Source of the DNA: Rhinopomastus cyanomelas
Taxonomy: Eukaryota > Chordata > Aves > Bucerotiformes > Rhinopomastidae
Direction of reading: 5' to 3'
Length of the DNA stretch: 64,000 nt
NCBI GenBank assembly: GCA_013400115.1
Contig: VXBP01003566.1
Span: forward strand, 434,001-498,000
Shown: in pieces, positions 1 through 11,600 of the stretch
Numbering within the stretch: position 1 is the first letter of the stretch
Layout of the letters: every line of letters begins with the position of its first letter
The notes under the pieces: generated by a model
Database searches by the model: none
Told to the model about the DNA's origin: nothing
Seen by the model: only the letters and a program-made list of their open reading frames with translations
Position numbers and translations under genes: made by a program

Positions 1-787
1 ACAGGTTTGGAGGTTGGAGACTTGCTGGTCACCAAGAGGGTGATCCTGCAGTAGTTGATTTGTGGCATCTTTTGGAAAGAGCCTTTAACCAAATCCAGGG
101 CACTGTGAAAGTCATGTTTTCCTTGAGGATAGCAACTGCCCAGGTTATGTGACATTTGTGAGACTTAAGAAGCACCGTTAATCTGTTTGCAACTGTTGAT
201 TCATTATCTAGTGAAGAAAACAGAACCTTGAAAGATTTTCTCCATTTTCAGTGAGGTTTTTGTTGAACTGCAATTTACAGGAAATGTGATGACTCTAAGA
301 TTAGTACAATAAAACCTTTTTTTCCCTCTAATACCATGAAATGACAATATTGAGATAATGCTTTCTAAAAATAGATCTCCAGAAATAAACCTGTGGCTTC
401 CTTTTGGCAGCGATTACAAATGTTTGAACATAAACCTCTGGTTTCAATGCAGGATTTCCTTTTGTGTGTGAAATCTTCAATATTTGGGACCTTTGCTCTG
501 CAGTAATATCTGGTCATTCTTCCTGTTGTGGCTTCTTGTCATCTCAAATGTGAAAGCAGAATATTGGTCAAAGCAACTTGAAGCCACTTTTGTTTCTCCT
601 TTGGTAACACTTGAAAGGGTTCATTCTCTTTCCCTATTCCCCATGACTTTTGTTGTCAGAGATTAGTTAATGCTCTGGAAATGAAATTCCAAATGTGTTT
701 CTATGTAGTCTCTTAATGGTTCAAGAGGGAATCTTGGTGGTTTGGCTCTGCTGGTTAATTAGTTTTCATGTCAAAATAATCCAGCTG

Positions 788-1294
788 AATGAGACCACAT
801 CTGGAGTATTGTGTCCAGTTCTGGGTCACTCAGTTCAAGAAGGACACGGAGCTGCTGCAGGCAGTCCAGCGTAGAACAAGGATGATGAAGGAAGTGGAAC
901 ACCTTCCTTATGAGGAAAGGCTGGGGAAGCTGGGTCTCTTTAGCTTGGAGAAGAGGAGACTGAGGGGTGACCTCATTAATGTCTATAAATATATGAAGGT
1001 TAGGTGTCAGGAGGATGGAGCCAGGCTCTTCTCAATGTTATCTGATGATAGGATGAGGGACAGTGGGTGTAAGCTGGAACATAAGAGGTTCCATATAAAT
1101 ATCAGAAGGGATTTCTTCCCAGTGAGGATGATGGAGCACTGGAACAGGCTGCCCAGGGGGTTGTGGAGTCTCCTTCACTGGAGAGGTTTAAGACCCTCTA
1201 GGGTATGTTCCTGTGCAGCTTGGTCTAGGTGATCTTGCTATGTCAGGGGGATTGGACTAGATGATCTTTCGAGGTCCCTTCCACTGTGATTCTT
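788..1294 (+). mobile_element. CR1 LINE fragment, 5'-truncated
   Basis: The fragment encodes the last part of the CR1 ORF2 reverse transcriptase (RPHLEYCVQFW, then YEERLGKLGLFSLEKRRLRG) and runs into the CR1 3' UTR, with the hallmark TTGGACTAGATGATCTTTCG near 1252. The coding part has an intact 147-codon stretch but only a fragment of the protein, so it is dead. It is in the same sense as PHLPP1. Confidence 0.93.
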
Positions 1295-3992
1295 AAGTGC
1301 AAGTGGTGACTTTAAGCTTTTCTCTTAACTTCTGTTACTGAGAAACTGCAACTTCACTATTTCAAATTTTTTCCCTTGTTCCTTGCTGAAACTTGGATAG
1401 TCTTTGGTCCTTGTTTTGGACTGGCTGCCTTCAGTTAATAATAGTTATTGAAGTATAGCTGCCAAGAGCAAGAGCGGAAGACTAGGTATCGCCCACACAT
1501 CTGGAACAGCTTTCAAGTTACATCTTTTGAAGCCTCTAAATTGGGATCTGATATTATTGGGGCTGAATTTGTGCAGCTCTTGCATAACTGCAGGAGAGGT
1601 AGCACCATGGTTTGCTGCTAGAAGCTCAGTGGGGTGTTACCTTTTAAGGTGTGTTCAGTGCAAGAGCATCCCAAAGCTTTTTTCAGTAATCTCTGGGGGT
1701 AGAGGGGTGGGAGTGAGCAAGGTTGCTGTTAAATGGAGCTCAACGGAACTAAGTGTCCATGGTGAACAGATACCAGGGGACTAGAGGGGTTCCAAGGGAC
1801 TAACATATCCTGCATTGTATTTTGGTGTGTGCATAGGCTGGTGAGTTGGTCTTTGAAGGCTGTGACACTGAGAGCCTTTCCAAGCAAAGTCTAACAAGGA
1901 GGAAAGAAGAAATGGAATTATAAGCAAAAACTAATTTGGTCTCCATAGACTTCTACTGCAGTCAGTGAGGAAAGTCTCCAGGGAGAAGATGGAACGACTG
2001 TTGGAGATCAGTGTTAGGCCCTGGGCCAGTAGAGCTATATTCATGATTGTTTGCATTATGAAACTCAGAAGGCAGGGTCAGAAGGCTTCTCTGCATTACT
2101 GTGGAATAAAGGTGTGAAAAGACTTCATCACACTGTAGAGTTAGTCTGTATGATGCATCCCTGTAGGAGAACCCAAGTTAGAAACTGAGGACCTAGCGAA
2201 AGAGAAAAACAAAACCCCACAACCCTTTCCACATGGGACTGAGGAGACTTGGATGATTGAAGATTGAACATCAATGGGAGGTCTTGCTAGTAGGAGTCTG
2301 AAATGTGTAGTAAATGCTGAAAGGCAGCATTTGCAGGAGGACTGTGCCCTGCAGAGTCAGCTTGCCAGCAGGACTGTTGCTTGTCCTGTCAAAAACTAAC
2401 ACAAAGTGTAAGAAGAAAAAGAAGAGGAGGTGCTTCTCAGTTTTTGTGAGACCATTACCTGCTTTGCAATACTTACAGATAAATTGTTTTAGTTCAAGCT
2501 GGTTTAGGGATGTCAATATTCTTTGCCTTGTCAAATGGAGATTCTAATCTGATTTATGAGTAACTTAATGCTCATTATTGTCCCCTCACTCCAAGTTGCA
2601 TCGTAAGCCTGGCCCTTGCAGGGATCTTATCAGTGTGAACATTCCAGCATGTCTTCCACTAAGGCAGCGGTGTTGGTATCACTTCTTGTGTAATGCTGAT
2701 AGCACTATCTGATCTCAAGAAGATCACTTTTCCTCCTGCAGGAAAAGCCCCTTATATTCTGGTAATGACTTCAGATAGAACCAGACTTTTCCAAAGGACA
2801 GGTGATGAATTCTCACTTTCAAGATCTTGATGCTAAACCTGGGACACCGGCTTCTACGTCTACAAAATTTCTTCAGGGCTTATGAAGGGTGAAGGAGCCC
2901 CACTTCCACTTCATGGCCTGCACATGTCCCCCTCCACACACACATTTGCAACTACTGTTCTCAGTTGAGTTGTTACAGCTTGCATGAAGGACAGGAGCAG
3001 AAGTGAGCTGTGTCTGCATGCTGTATAAATCTGTGTTCAGTGTGAAGGGGAGGAGAGCAGGGATGAGTTAAGTAATCTTCCTGCACCAAGTATGACTGGC
3101 TTGAAGTGTTTGCACCAGAGCCTTTGGGTCCATCGCCTGCAGAGGAGAGGTGGGAAGAGAAGTGCTTCCCCTGCAAACGCTTCCACACCAGCAAATGCTC
3201 CTGCCTTTGAGAGCAGTGACTGCTCTTAGCTGTGGCATTGCCTGTTGGCAGGCAATGTGAGTTGGAGTACTTTCAACCCTCTGGCGAGTTTTCTCTCTTC
3301 TCTGTAAGGCCCTGGAGTTGGCATGCATCTAATTTCACGTTTGAAAGAAAACAAAAAGGAGAGGCTAAAAGAACTGTTTCTGTTTCTCCCTATGTGCTTA
3401 CACCTGGCTGGTATTTAAAAATTGAAATATATGGCTTTAAAGAGAAAAAAACCCTTCCTCAACACCCATTCCAGTAAGGTTTTTGGGGTTAGATTGTTTA
3501 CCAGTGTGAACATTTCATCAGCGCTTGGCTGTGGCTGAGGTTTCCTGGCCGCAGAGCTCAGCACAGTGGAGGGAGAGCTGTGTGGTGTGAGCAGGAAGGA
3601 GGATTAGGATTTGACGTGAAGTGAGGAGACCCATTAGTTTAGGTATTCCAAGCGTGTGTCACTGTTTGGTTAAACCATACACAGGCATTAGTGGGACGTG
3701 GTGATTCTCAGACTGTTAAGAAACAAATCCTTTGCATGAGCTTGTCTGCAGCAGGTGTAGTTTAACCTTGTCAGCTCTGTGCAGGCACTGGGAATTTGAC
3801 TGGCTGTACAGCATGGGCTGTTTATTTTCTTTAATTGTCTTATCTGAATAGAGCGATGGGGAATGGGCTGAGGGTAAACAGGAAAAAGACATAATTACCT
3901 TGGTTTAAATTCACACCACAGATCACAGCAAAAGATGTCCTTGTGTAAACAAGGCTTTGTTTGTCCATACAGCTGGATTCAGCTGTGGCTAT

Positions 3993-4013
3993 TGCTGACA
4001 GCCATTGTCAGCA
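3993..4013. repeat. Inverted repeat TGCTGACA-5-TGTCAGCA (MAF-like half sites)
   Basis: Perfect 8-bp arms TGCTGACA and TGTCAGCA flank five bases (gccat). Each arm contains the TGCTGAC/GTCAGCA half-site of MAF recognition elements, though the spacing is wider than in a classical MARE. It lies in a segment also containing tgtaaacaaggctttgtttg. Confidence 0.5.
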
Positions 4014-4798
4014 ACACATCATTTTTGTAGGATAGCCAAGGCTCTGAAACAAAGACAGCAATCAGCCTTGCTGCGTGGCTCGTTGACAGAGATGCCATTA
4101 TGCCACTGGACAAAGCAAAGTGAGCTTTTAGCCCTGTGTAGCAAAAAAAGCAAGAATATTGGGTGAGACAAGTCTTTTTCAGTATTTTTGTTGCTAGCTG
4201 CTAAAGATTTGTGGTGAACCCATCCCATGCTTTCGCCAGACTTAACACACTGTTTTCAGTTTTGAAAATAATAGTTAAAACAACATACCTTGGCAACACC
4301 TTCTTTATTTAAGGTATTTCTGGCTATTGTGAGCTGTTGTAAGTACTGTTGTGGCACAAGAAACACTGGTTTAGGATTGAGGTTTCCTATTTGGGAGACT
4401 CCTAGCTTTTTGCCACACTTAAAAGCTTCTGGATGGAGGAGCAGCAGCAGCAGCCATTGCCCAGGGACGGGGGAAGAGTTGTCCAGCAGCATCGTTTGTG
4501 GTGATACTTGCAGAATAAAGCTGTGTTTGATTGCTGGTGGACGAAACCAAAAAGCATAGTGACAGTGTTGGCAGTGAGGAGCTCCAGGGCTCTCTGTAGG
4601 ATATGTGAAATTGTTGTACAGCACTTGTTCAGAACTGCCTTACATGGTGCCATGTGCATATGGAGACAAAAACCCACAAACACTACAGGCCAGGGCTGCA
4701 GAGCTAAGGTTGCAAGTGGTTTAATGTGTAAAGTTGAATTTGGCCTTACCCCCTTGCTGTTCATCTTGTATTACAATGAGAGGTGTTGCAGTGCAACC

Positions 4799-5565
4799 AT
4801 GGAATCACAGAATGTGTTGGGTTGGAAGGAACCTCCAAAGGCCACGTAGTCCAACCCCCCTACAACAAGCAGGGGCTTCTCTTACTAGAACAGATTGGCC
4901 AGAGCCCCAGCCAGCCTGACCTTGATGGCTCCAGGGATGGGGCCTCCACCCCCTCTCTAGGCAGCCTGTTCCAGGGATCCCCCACCCTCAGATTCAAGAA
5001 CTTTTTCCTCCTGTCCAGCCTCAATCTACTCTTTTCCAGCTACAAACCATGACCCCTCTTCCTGTTGTTCCATGTCCTTGTGTGAACAGTCTTCCCTAGC
5101 CTTCTGAGAGCCCTTTTCAGGGACTGGAAGGTCAGTAGAAGGTCCCCCTGGAGTCTTCTTTTAAGGCTGAACAACCCCAACTCTCTCAGCCTGTCCCCAG
5201 AGCAGAGGGGCTCCAGCCCTTAGGGCATTTTCATGGTCTCCTCAGGTCTAGCTCCAACATGCACACTCTTCTTGTGTTGGGGGTTCCAGAGCTGGGCACA
5301 GGACTCCAGGTGAGGTCTCAGCAGGGCAGAGCAGAGGGGCAGAATCCGTTCTCTCGATCTGCTGGCCACGCTTGTGCTGATGCAGCCCCAGGATGCAGCT
5401 GGCTTTCTGGGCAGCAATTGCACACTGGTGGCTCCTGTCCAGCTTCTCATCCACTTGTACCCTCAGGTTTTTTTGCACAGGGCTGCTCTCTAACCTGTCT
5501 TCCCCTAGTCTCTGTTAATACTTCTGGTTACCCTGTCCCAGATGCATGACTCTGTACTTGATCTC
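4799..5565 (-). mobile_element. CR1 LINE fragment
   Basis: The 3' end is at the left (ggaatcacagaatgtgttgg, then ggttggaaggaacctccaaa). Reading the minus strand gives the 3' UTR, then the RT C-terminus (e.g. RPHLESCAQLWNPQ), with frameshifts. It shares the 3' UTR type gtccaacccccctacaacaa with the copies at 39951 and 43500. Confidence 0.93.
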
Positions 5566-8503
5566 ATGAGAGTTTTAAAATCATACCGAAGGGATGGCGA
5601 AAGCTGCTTGTTTAATAACTTGATGTTTGTAATGATGCAAAATCCCAGCTGAAGAGCACTTTACAAGCTCTTGCTTCGTGTTTGACCCAACTTGCCGTCA
5701 GACTGTTGCATGTTTTGTTTCTCTGGCAAAGACAAGTGTTGACTCCATAGCGTATGCTGTAGCTGTGAGTCTGCTGAACCCAGCCCAGGTAAATTGTTGG
5801 GGTGATGACTTGTGTTTTGTGGTTGGGAGTTTTTTTATTCTAGTAAAAACCCTGCACTTTCTAATGATGATGCCCCTTCCTTGGGATACATTTTGCTCTG
5901 TGTTGGGTAACCAGTCAGTGGTTTTGTAGCCTTTGTCGTATGATCTGTGTAGTGTTTCTGCACTTCAAGGAAACCCAGTTAAAACCACATCATCTGTAGA
6001 AAGTACTTTGCTCTTAATAAGCATTAGAAAACACACAGCCTCACTGCATTGGAGTCAACTCCAGATGGTTGTAGGACTAAACTATCCCTTTACTGTTCAG
6101 TTTGAGAACAGCGTAATGTCAAAATTTACTCAACTTCAGAGTAACTAATAGAAGTGTCTGAACCAAAGACAGTTGTGTTGACATCTTTTTCTTTGGCACA
6201 CTTCTTTGTTTTTTCATCCTATTCCTATTAGAATTGGTCACAGATCAGGACTGAGCCATGAAAATAAGTTGTTATCCCTACCTGTGAGAATAACAGTGTT
6301 TGTTTGTATGACTGTTCTCTGCAGCCATTCAGAAGTTAATTCCTAGAGTACTGCCTTGCTAACAAAAAACACTCGAAGCTGCAGTTTATTCCAAATCTAG
6401 CACCTTTGAAAACAGGGTTTTATCTTCTCCAGTTCTGTCTTGGGTAAAGGCAGCATTCACTCTGCCAGTTGCACAAGTACTTTAATTCTTCATATAACAA
6501 GTGGTTTCCTCAAACAGCAGAACAAAACACCAAATAGAAAATAAAGCAAACAAAAATAACTAGAACATGCAGCTTCTTAAAGGAAAATTACATTTAACGA
6601 GACTTCTCTCACAAAGCTTGATGATTTTAAAGAATGATTTGTGCCCTTTTGTGAGGCAGGAGGAGTAGAGGCTGCATCAATTTAGCTGCTTTCTCAGGGT
6701 TCACACTCAGAGTTGCAAGTTCTGGTACTTGAGCTATTTTTAGTCCCATGCCTTGCTGAGCACTGCTGGGTTGCTTGTTACTGTTCCTGTCACATTCTAA
6801 ACAAGCAATTGGAGCCACACAGCCAGCACTACACCTGGAATGACACGGGTGTCGGTGCATTTTCATCTCTGGTGTTTTCAGTGTGATGGGAGCTGGGCTG
6901 TACCGGGCAGCGTCTGGCACCACATACAAACCGAGTACCTGTCTATCAGAAGCAGCTGCTCAGAATAGTTTATGAATAATTCTTGTCTAATACTACGTGG
7001 GGAAGAAAAATAGTAGCTACAGCAACAAAAGGACTGAACAAATTGAGTAACAAAAATGTGAGTGTTTTAATGGATGTGGGACGACTGGGTTATTGACTGT
7101 TGCATTAGAGAAAAACACTGCACCGTCTGTTCCTCCTGAAACTTAGGGCTGTGTGTTTGTAGGAGAGACCACTTATCCTGAGGCCTGTGCACCTTGCACT
7201 GGAGAAGAGAAAAAGGGAGGCTAAACCTCTATAGCCTTACTTTCAGTGGCAGGCTACTTTGGTTATGCCAGCAAAACCCCGTGCCTCTAGGTTTACTTTT
7301 TTGCAAGGGCCATATCTTTGTCCAGGTCTCCTTCACTAGAGTTCAGATGCTTTTAAAAGCAGTCACTGAGCACTGGTTGTGTTGTTGGTGTTTTTTTCCC
7401 TCTTTGTGACCCTTAGAGCTGACGTTTGGACTTCCAGAATCCTCGTATGTGAGGCCAGTAAAGGTGGCAGTGACAAAATGACATGATGACATGGCTCTCA
7501 TAGTGAGCAGCTGACAGAACATGGTGCTGTTTGTGCAGTCCCAGAAGTCTAAACCGGTGGTGAATTTTGCTTCTCTTCCTTTGATCTAAGCTGTGGCTGC
7601 TCCAGAAGCTCCTCTCACCTCACCATCCTCAGTGCCTTGTTCTGCTGTGTGGTGTTCTGCATTGCAGTGCTGCACGTTGTGGGTTTTCTCTTTAAATAAA
7701 GACTAGCAATAGTAAAGCAGCAGGATGTAGTTCAGCCAGCTGTATCCTACAAGTAAGGGGCAGAGTTTGTGTTGCCTGTGGAACAGTGCTGACCATAGGT
7801 AGTACTAGATGGTATGATTTTTCTAGTCTGTGTGCATAGTGTAATGTTTTACCTTCCCCTCTCAACAAAAGTGTTAAATCTCAAAATCTCAAGTTGGATT
7901 ATTTATTGGTCACGTTTTCATCAATCCTGGACAGTGCTCTAATTTATTGAGAAGAGATGAGTGTTCAGCGCTTTTTTGCTACTGCTGTGATTCACTTTTT
8001 TTTCTTTCAGTAAGACACAACCAGGGTAACTCGTTACTTCTGCCTTTAATACCTGCTTTTGAGCCTTGAAACCAAAGGAGGGTGATGACTTACACCTCAC
8101 CTCCTGCTCTTTTGGCTATACTGGTAGTCACACAGCAACAGAAGAGACTTAAGCACTATGTTTTTGCTGCTGTTACTTGCTAACTAAAGGGCTGAACTAA
8201 AGTTTGTGTTAAACCTCTTATATCTTCTTCTGGTCTTAGTGTCACATAACTCCATTGATGCAAGGGAATTCATTTCATTGACTAGTTTGTCAAAGTTTTG
8301 TACCTTTCCCCTGTGCACCCAGTTTCAGCACTGAGGCAAAGCAAGAGGCTGTGGCATAACATTTCAGCAATAATGTAAACCAGGTTAGGTCAGTTTATAT
8401 GGAGACACGGACTTATGCTGTGCTTAAGAACAATTCATCTTGTGCTAGGAGGGGTAAGGGTTTATTACAGTATTAACTTATTGGTGTACCTCTTGATTTT
8501 CAG

Positions 8504-8670
8504 GTTGCATCACAACGCATAAGTTCAGTGGATCTTTCATGCTGCAGCCTGGAGCACCTGCCTGCCAATCTGTTTTATAGCCAAGACCTCACTCATCTCA
8601 ATTTAAAGCAGAACTTCCTGAGGCTAAACCCTGTCTCATCCACAAGTAGAGCACTTACGGAATTACAAAG
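8504..8670 (+). CDS. PHLPP1: PHLPP1 window exon 1 (first LRRs)
   Basis: This exon encodes residues 1-55 and two bases of codon 56. It starts VASQRISSVDLSCCSLEHLP, the first leucine-rich repeat directly after the PH domain in PHLPP1, and continues through the second repeat (LTHLNLKQN). The acceptor is ttgattttcag and the donor AAAG|gtaaag. It begins in phase 0 and ends in phase 2. If the bird gene has the 17 exons I recall for human PHLPP1, this is exon 4; that numbering is inferred. Confidence 0.95.
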
Positions 8671-11600
8671 GTAAAGTGACATTGTTCTAGTGCTCTTCCT
8701 CTGTTGGCTTCCTCCTTGGAGCCAAGTGACCACTGCTGTGCAGGAACTTGCCTAAAAAATTGCTACCTGCTCCCTCCTCTTGTGGAGGACTGGCCTGGCT
8801 GTGTAATGGTTCAGAATGTGGCTGATTGTTCAAAACAGAGTAGCTTTCGTAAGAAACTTCATATTTTCCTTGTAAATAGAAAGCTGTTTTCAATCCCAAA
8901 TACAGTTTTCTGAATGTGTTGTTTTCCCCCACCTAGTGAAGCCATCATCAGTCTTTGACTCAACATAAGTGAACATGGGTTGATGAGCTGCCCATCAAAA
9001 GGATGTCTCTTAGGTGGGAACAGTACTGCCACTTTGGAAATTTATTGTTACCTCACAAGCAAAGAAAGCCCTAATTTAGTAATTCCTGCCTGATTCCTGT
9101 CCTCTTTCTGCTCTGCACAACCCTAATTCTTCTTAGTTACTGTGACCTTCCAGTTGTTCTTTGCACTGCAGCTCATCCAAGAACATAAGAAATGGGTATA
9201 TGGCAGCACAATGGCTGATCTGAGTGATTTAATGTATGTGTACTGTGGAATCAGCAGGCTTTCTGCATTCAGAAAGAGAAAAGCTTCCATACAGTATATG
9301 AAGCAGTAATTTCAGTTGCAGTGGTAACTGAATTGCAGGGTAGCTCAGGATCGTACTTGTTGGATGGTCCTGTTAAAACAAAATGTTTCAAACCACATTT
9401 CTAAATCTCTTTCACTTGAAAAAACAACTGAAAAATACAAGATGGATTATGCAGGCTGTTGTATTTTTGCACAATTCCAATTTTGTTCTGGAAAAAAACA
9501 AGAATTTGGCATAATAGAAGATGAATGAACCCAGCAGGTCTGCTTCACAAACAAACCAGGCACTGGTTCCAAGAGCTTATGAACACAGTCTGGAGAGGAA
9601 TGCTGGATTAAATGTTCTATGAATATCAGTGTAGGTCTCCAGACAGCAAGTGGAATTTTAGTATTAGTTAGGGGATGACAAACAATGAATGTCTTGATTT
9701 TAATGAATTTTTATCATTTTTTTTTAAATATCGAAGCATACAAAAGAGATTTGATTATATTTTGTCTATGTGCATACAGCTAATTCTGTTTGGTATTAGA
9801 GAGCATTTGTAAGTAATGTAATGGCAAGTGTTCAGTCTGATTAATGTTCTCTTGGTATTTCAGTTGTAGGAAACAATGCAGAGATTTTCTGAAAGTTAAT
9901 AACTGTTAAAATTTTTCTTGCCAATACAAGCCCAAATGTGCAAAAGTGGAAGAGTTCAGGTGACCAAATAAAACTCTGAGACTGTGTGTCAGGAAAATCT
10001 GGAGAAGTGGTATAAACCCAGAGTGGTGCAAAACTCATTTAGCATTTTGTTCTTCTGAGAGCTGGTCTGAGTCTGTGTCAGTGAGTAAGTAAGTCTGCCT
10101 CCAGTGCTTGGAGTTTGTTGAGAAGATCTGTGAACTTCTGGGAGAAAAAGAGGTAATACACAGCACTATATTTTGTGTGATTTTGATAGAATCATCAAGG
10201 TTGGAAAAGACGTTCAAGGTCATCAAGCCCAATCATCCACCCTGCAACCCCAGTCACTAAATCATCTCCTGAAACACCCAGTCTGCTCGTTTGTTGAACC
10301 CCTCCAGGGATGGTGCCTCCTCCTCCTCCCTGAGCAGCCTGTTCCAAGGCCTCCCCACTCTTTCTGGGAAGAAGTTTTTCCTAAGATCAAATCTAACTCT
10401 CCCCTGACACAACTTGACTCCATTTCTTCTTGTCCTATCGCTAGTCCCTAGGGAAAAGAGGTAAACCCCCACCTCACTCCAGCCTCCCTTCAGGTAGTTG
10501 TAGAGACGAGTGAGGTCTCAGCCTCCTCTTCTCCAGGCTGAACAGCCCCAGATCCCTGAGCCTCTCCTCATCAGACCAGTTCTCCAGACCCGTAACCAGC
10601 CAGTTGCCCGTCTTTGCCTCCTCTCCAGCACCTCAGTGTCCTTCCTGTACTGTGGTGCCCAAAACTGCATCAGTGATTTGAGTCAGTGCCTCATGAACAT
10701 TTTCCTCTTGACTCTGACTTTCCCTTTTCCACTGCTGTTCTCCTCAAGCCTTATCTTGCATCTTCAAGGCAGTGACTACTGGGAAGCTCCTGCTACTGCT
10801 CCCATTCCTGTTTGAGTGGAAAGGCCTGTGTGGGGTGATGGTTTCTTCTGTCCATAAGGAAGAGCAATGCTCCATCAGTTATCTTCCAACAGCAGCAAAA
10901 GCACAAGGCTGGCCCTGGAGTGCTCTCCCATGCCATGTTCCTTTTTGCCATAAGCAGCACAGGGCTGGCTTCTCCTCCTTAGGGTGGGAAAACCTGAATT
11001 TTACTTGTGCTGCCAAAAAAACATTGGAGACAGCTTGACTGCTGCTGTGGGTCTGCTTTTCTGTGGCAAGTAAATAAATACAGAGGTAACTAGCAAGAAG
11101 GGAGCACTGCGTCTTTTTGAAGTTACTAGTGAATCCCAGTATGAAAATATGTGCAAAGTAAGGGAAGATGAGTCATTCCTGGGAACTCAAGTTACTTGTC
11201 AGATCGATCTTTCTTCTCAGAAAAAAACCCCAACATCTTTTTGGGGGTTACACAAGGTAAAATTTCACTACATAAAGTAGAAATATTTTGGTTCACCTGT
11301 GTTCTTTCAAACTGCTGCAAAGCAAGTACAGAATCTCCGTTCTGATTTGGTACTGTTGGCTTCTATACCAAATTCTCAGCTGCTGAACTGCAGCCTCATG
11401 CAGGACACAGCACCAGTCAATGAAGCTCAGATGTATTTGTGGCTTTAGAATAACCATGTGCATGAGTGTGGTGGACAAAATGTATTGGCACGTACGTACC
11501 TCCCTGACTTGATAACATTTTCAACTGAAATCTGATCAGCAAGGCAGTCTAGGAAAACTCATCTTGCCCTGAGCAGCTCTTGGTGCTGCTAGCTGTTCCT

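Larger units (their letters stand above)
1..8503 (+). other. PHLPP1: PHLPP1 intron upstream of first LRR exon (partial)
   Basis: No coding exon was recognised here; the PH-domain exons must lie further upstream. It holds two CR1 fragments (788-1294 and 4799-5565) and a MAF-like inverted repeat at 3993-4013. The rest is ordinary AT-rich intronic sequence with no feature I can name. Confidence 0.75.

Noticed and set aside
789..1232. 147-codon open frame that looks like a gene
   Set aside because: It is the end of CR1 reverse transcriptase in a truncated LINE, not a host gene.
1..8503. PH-domain exons of PHLPP1
   Set aside because: No segment with splice borders and PH-like coding was found; these exons are taken to lie upstream of the window.
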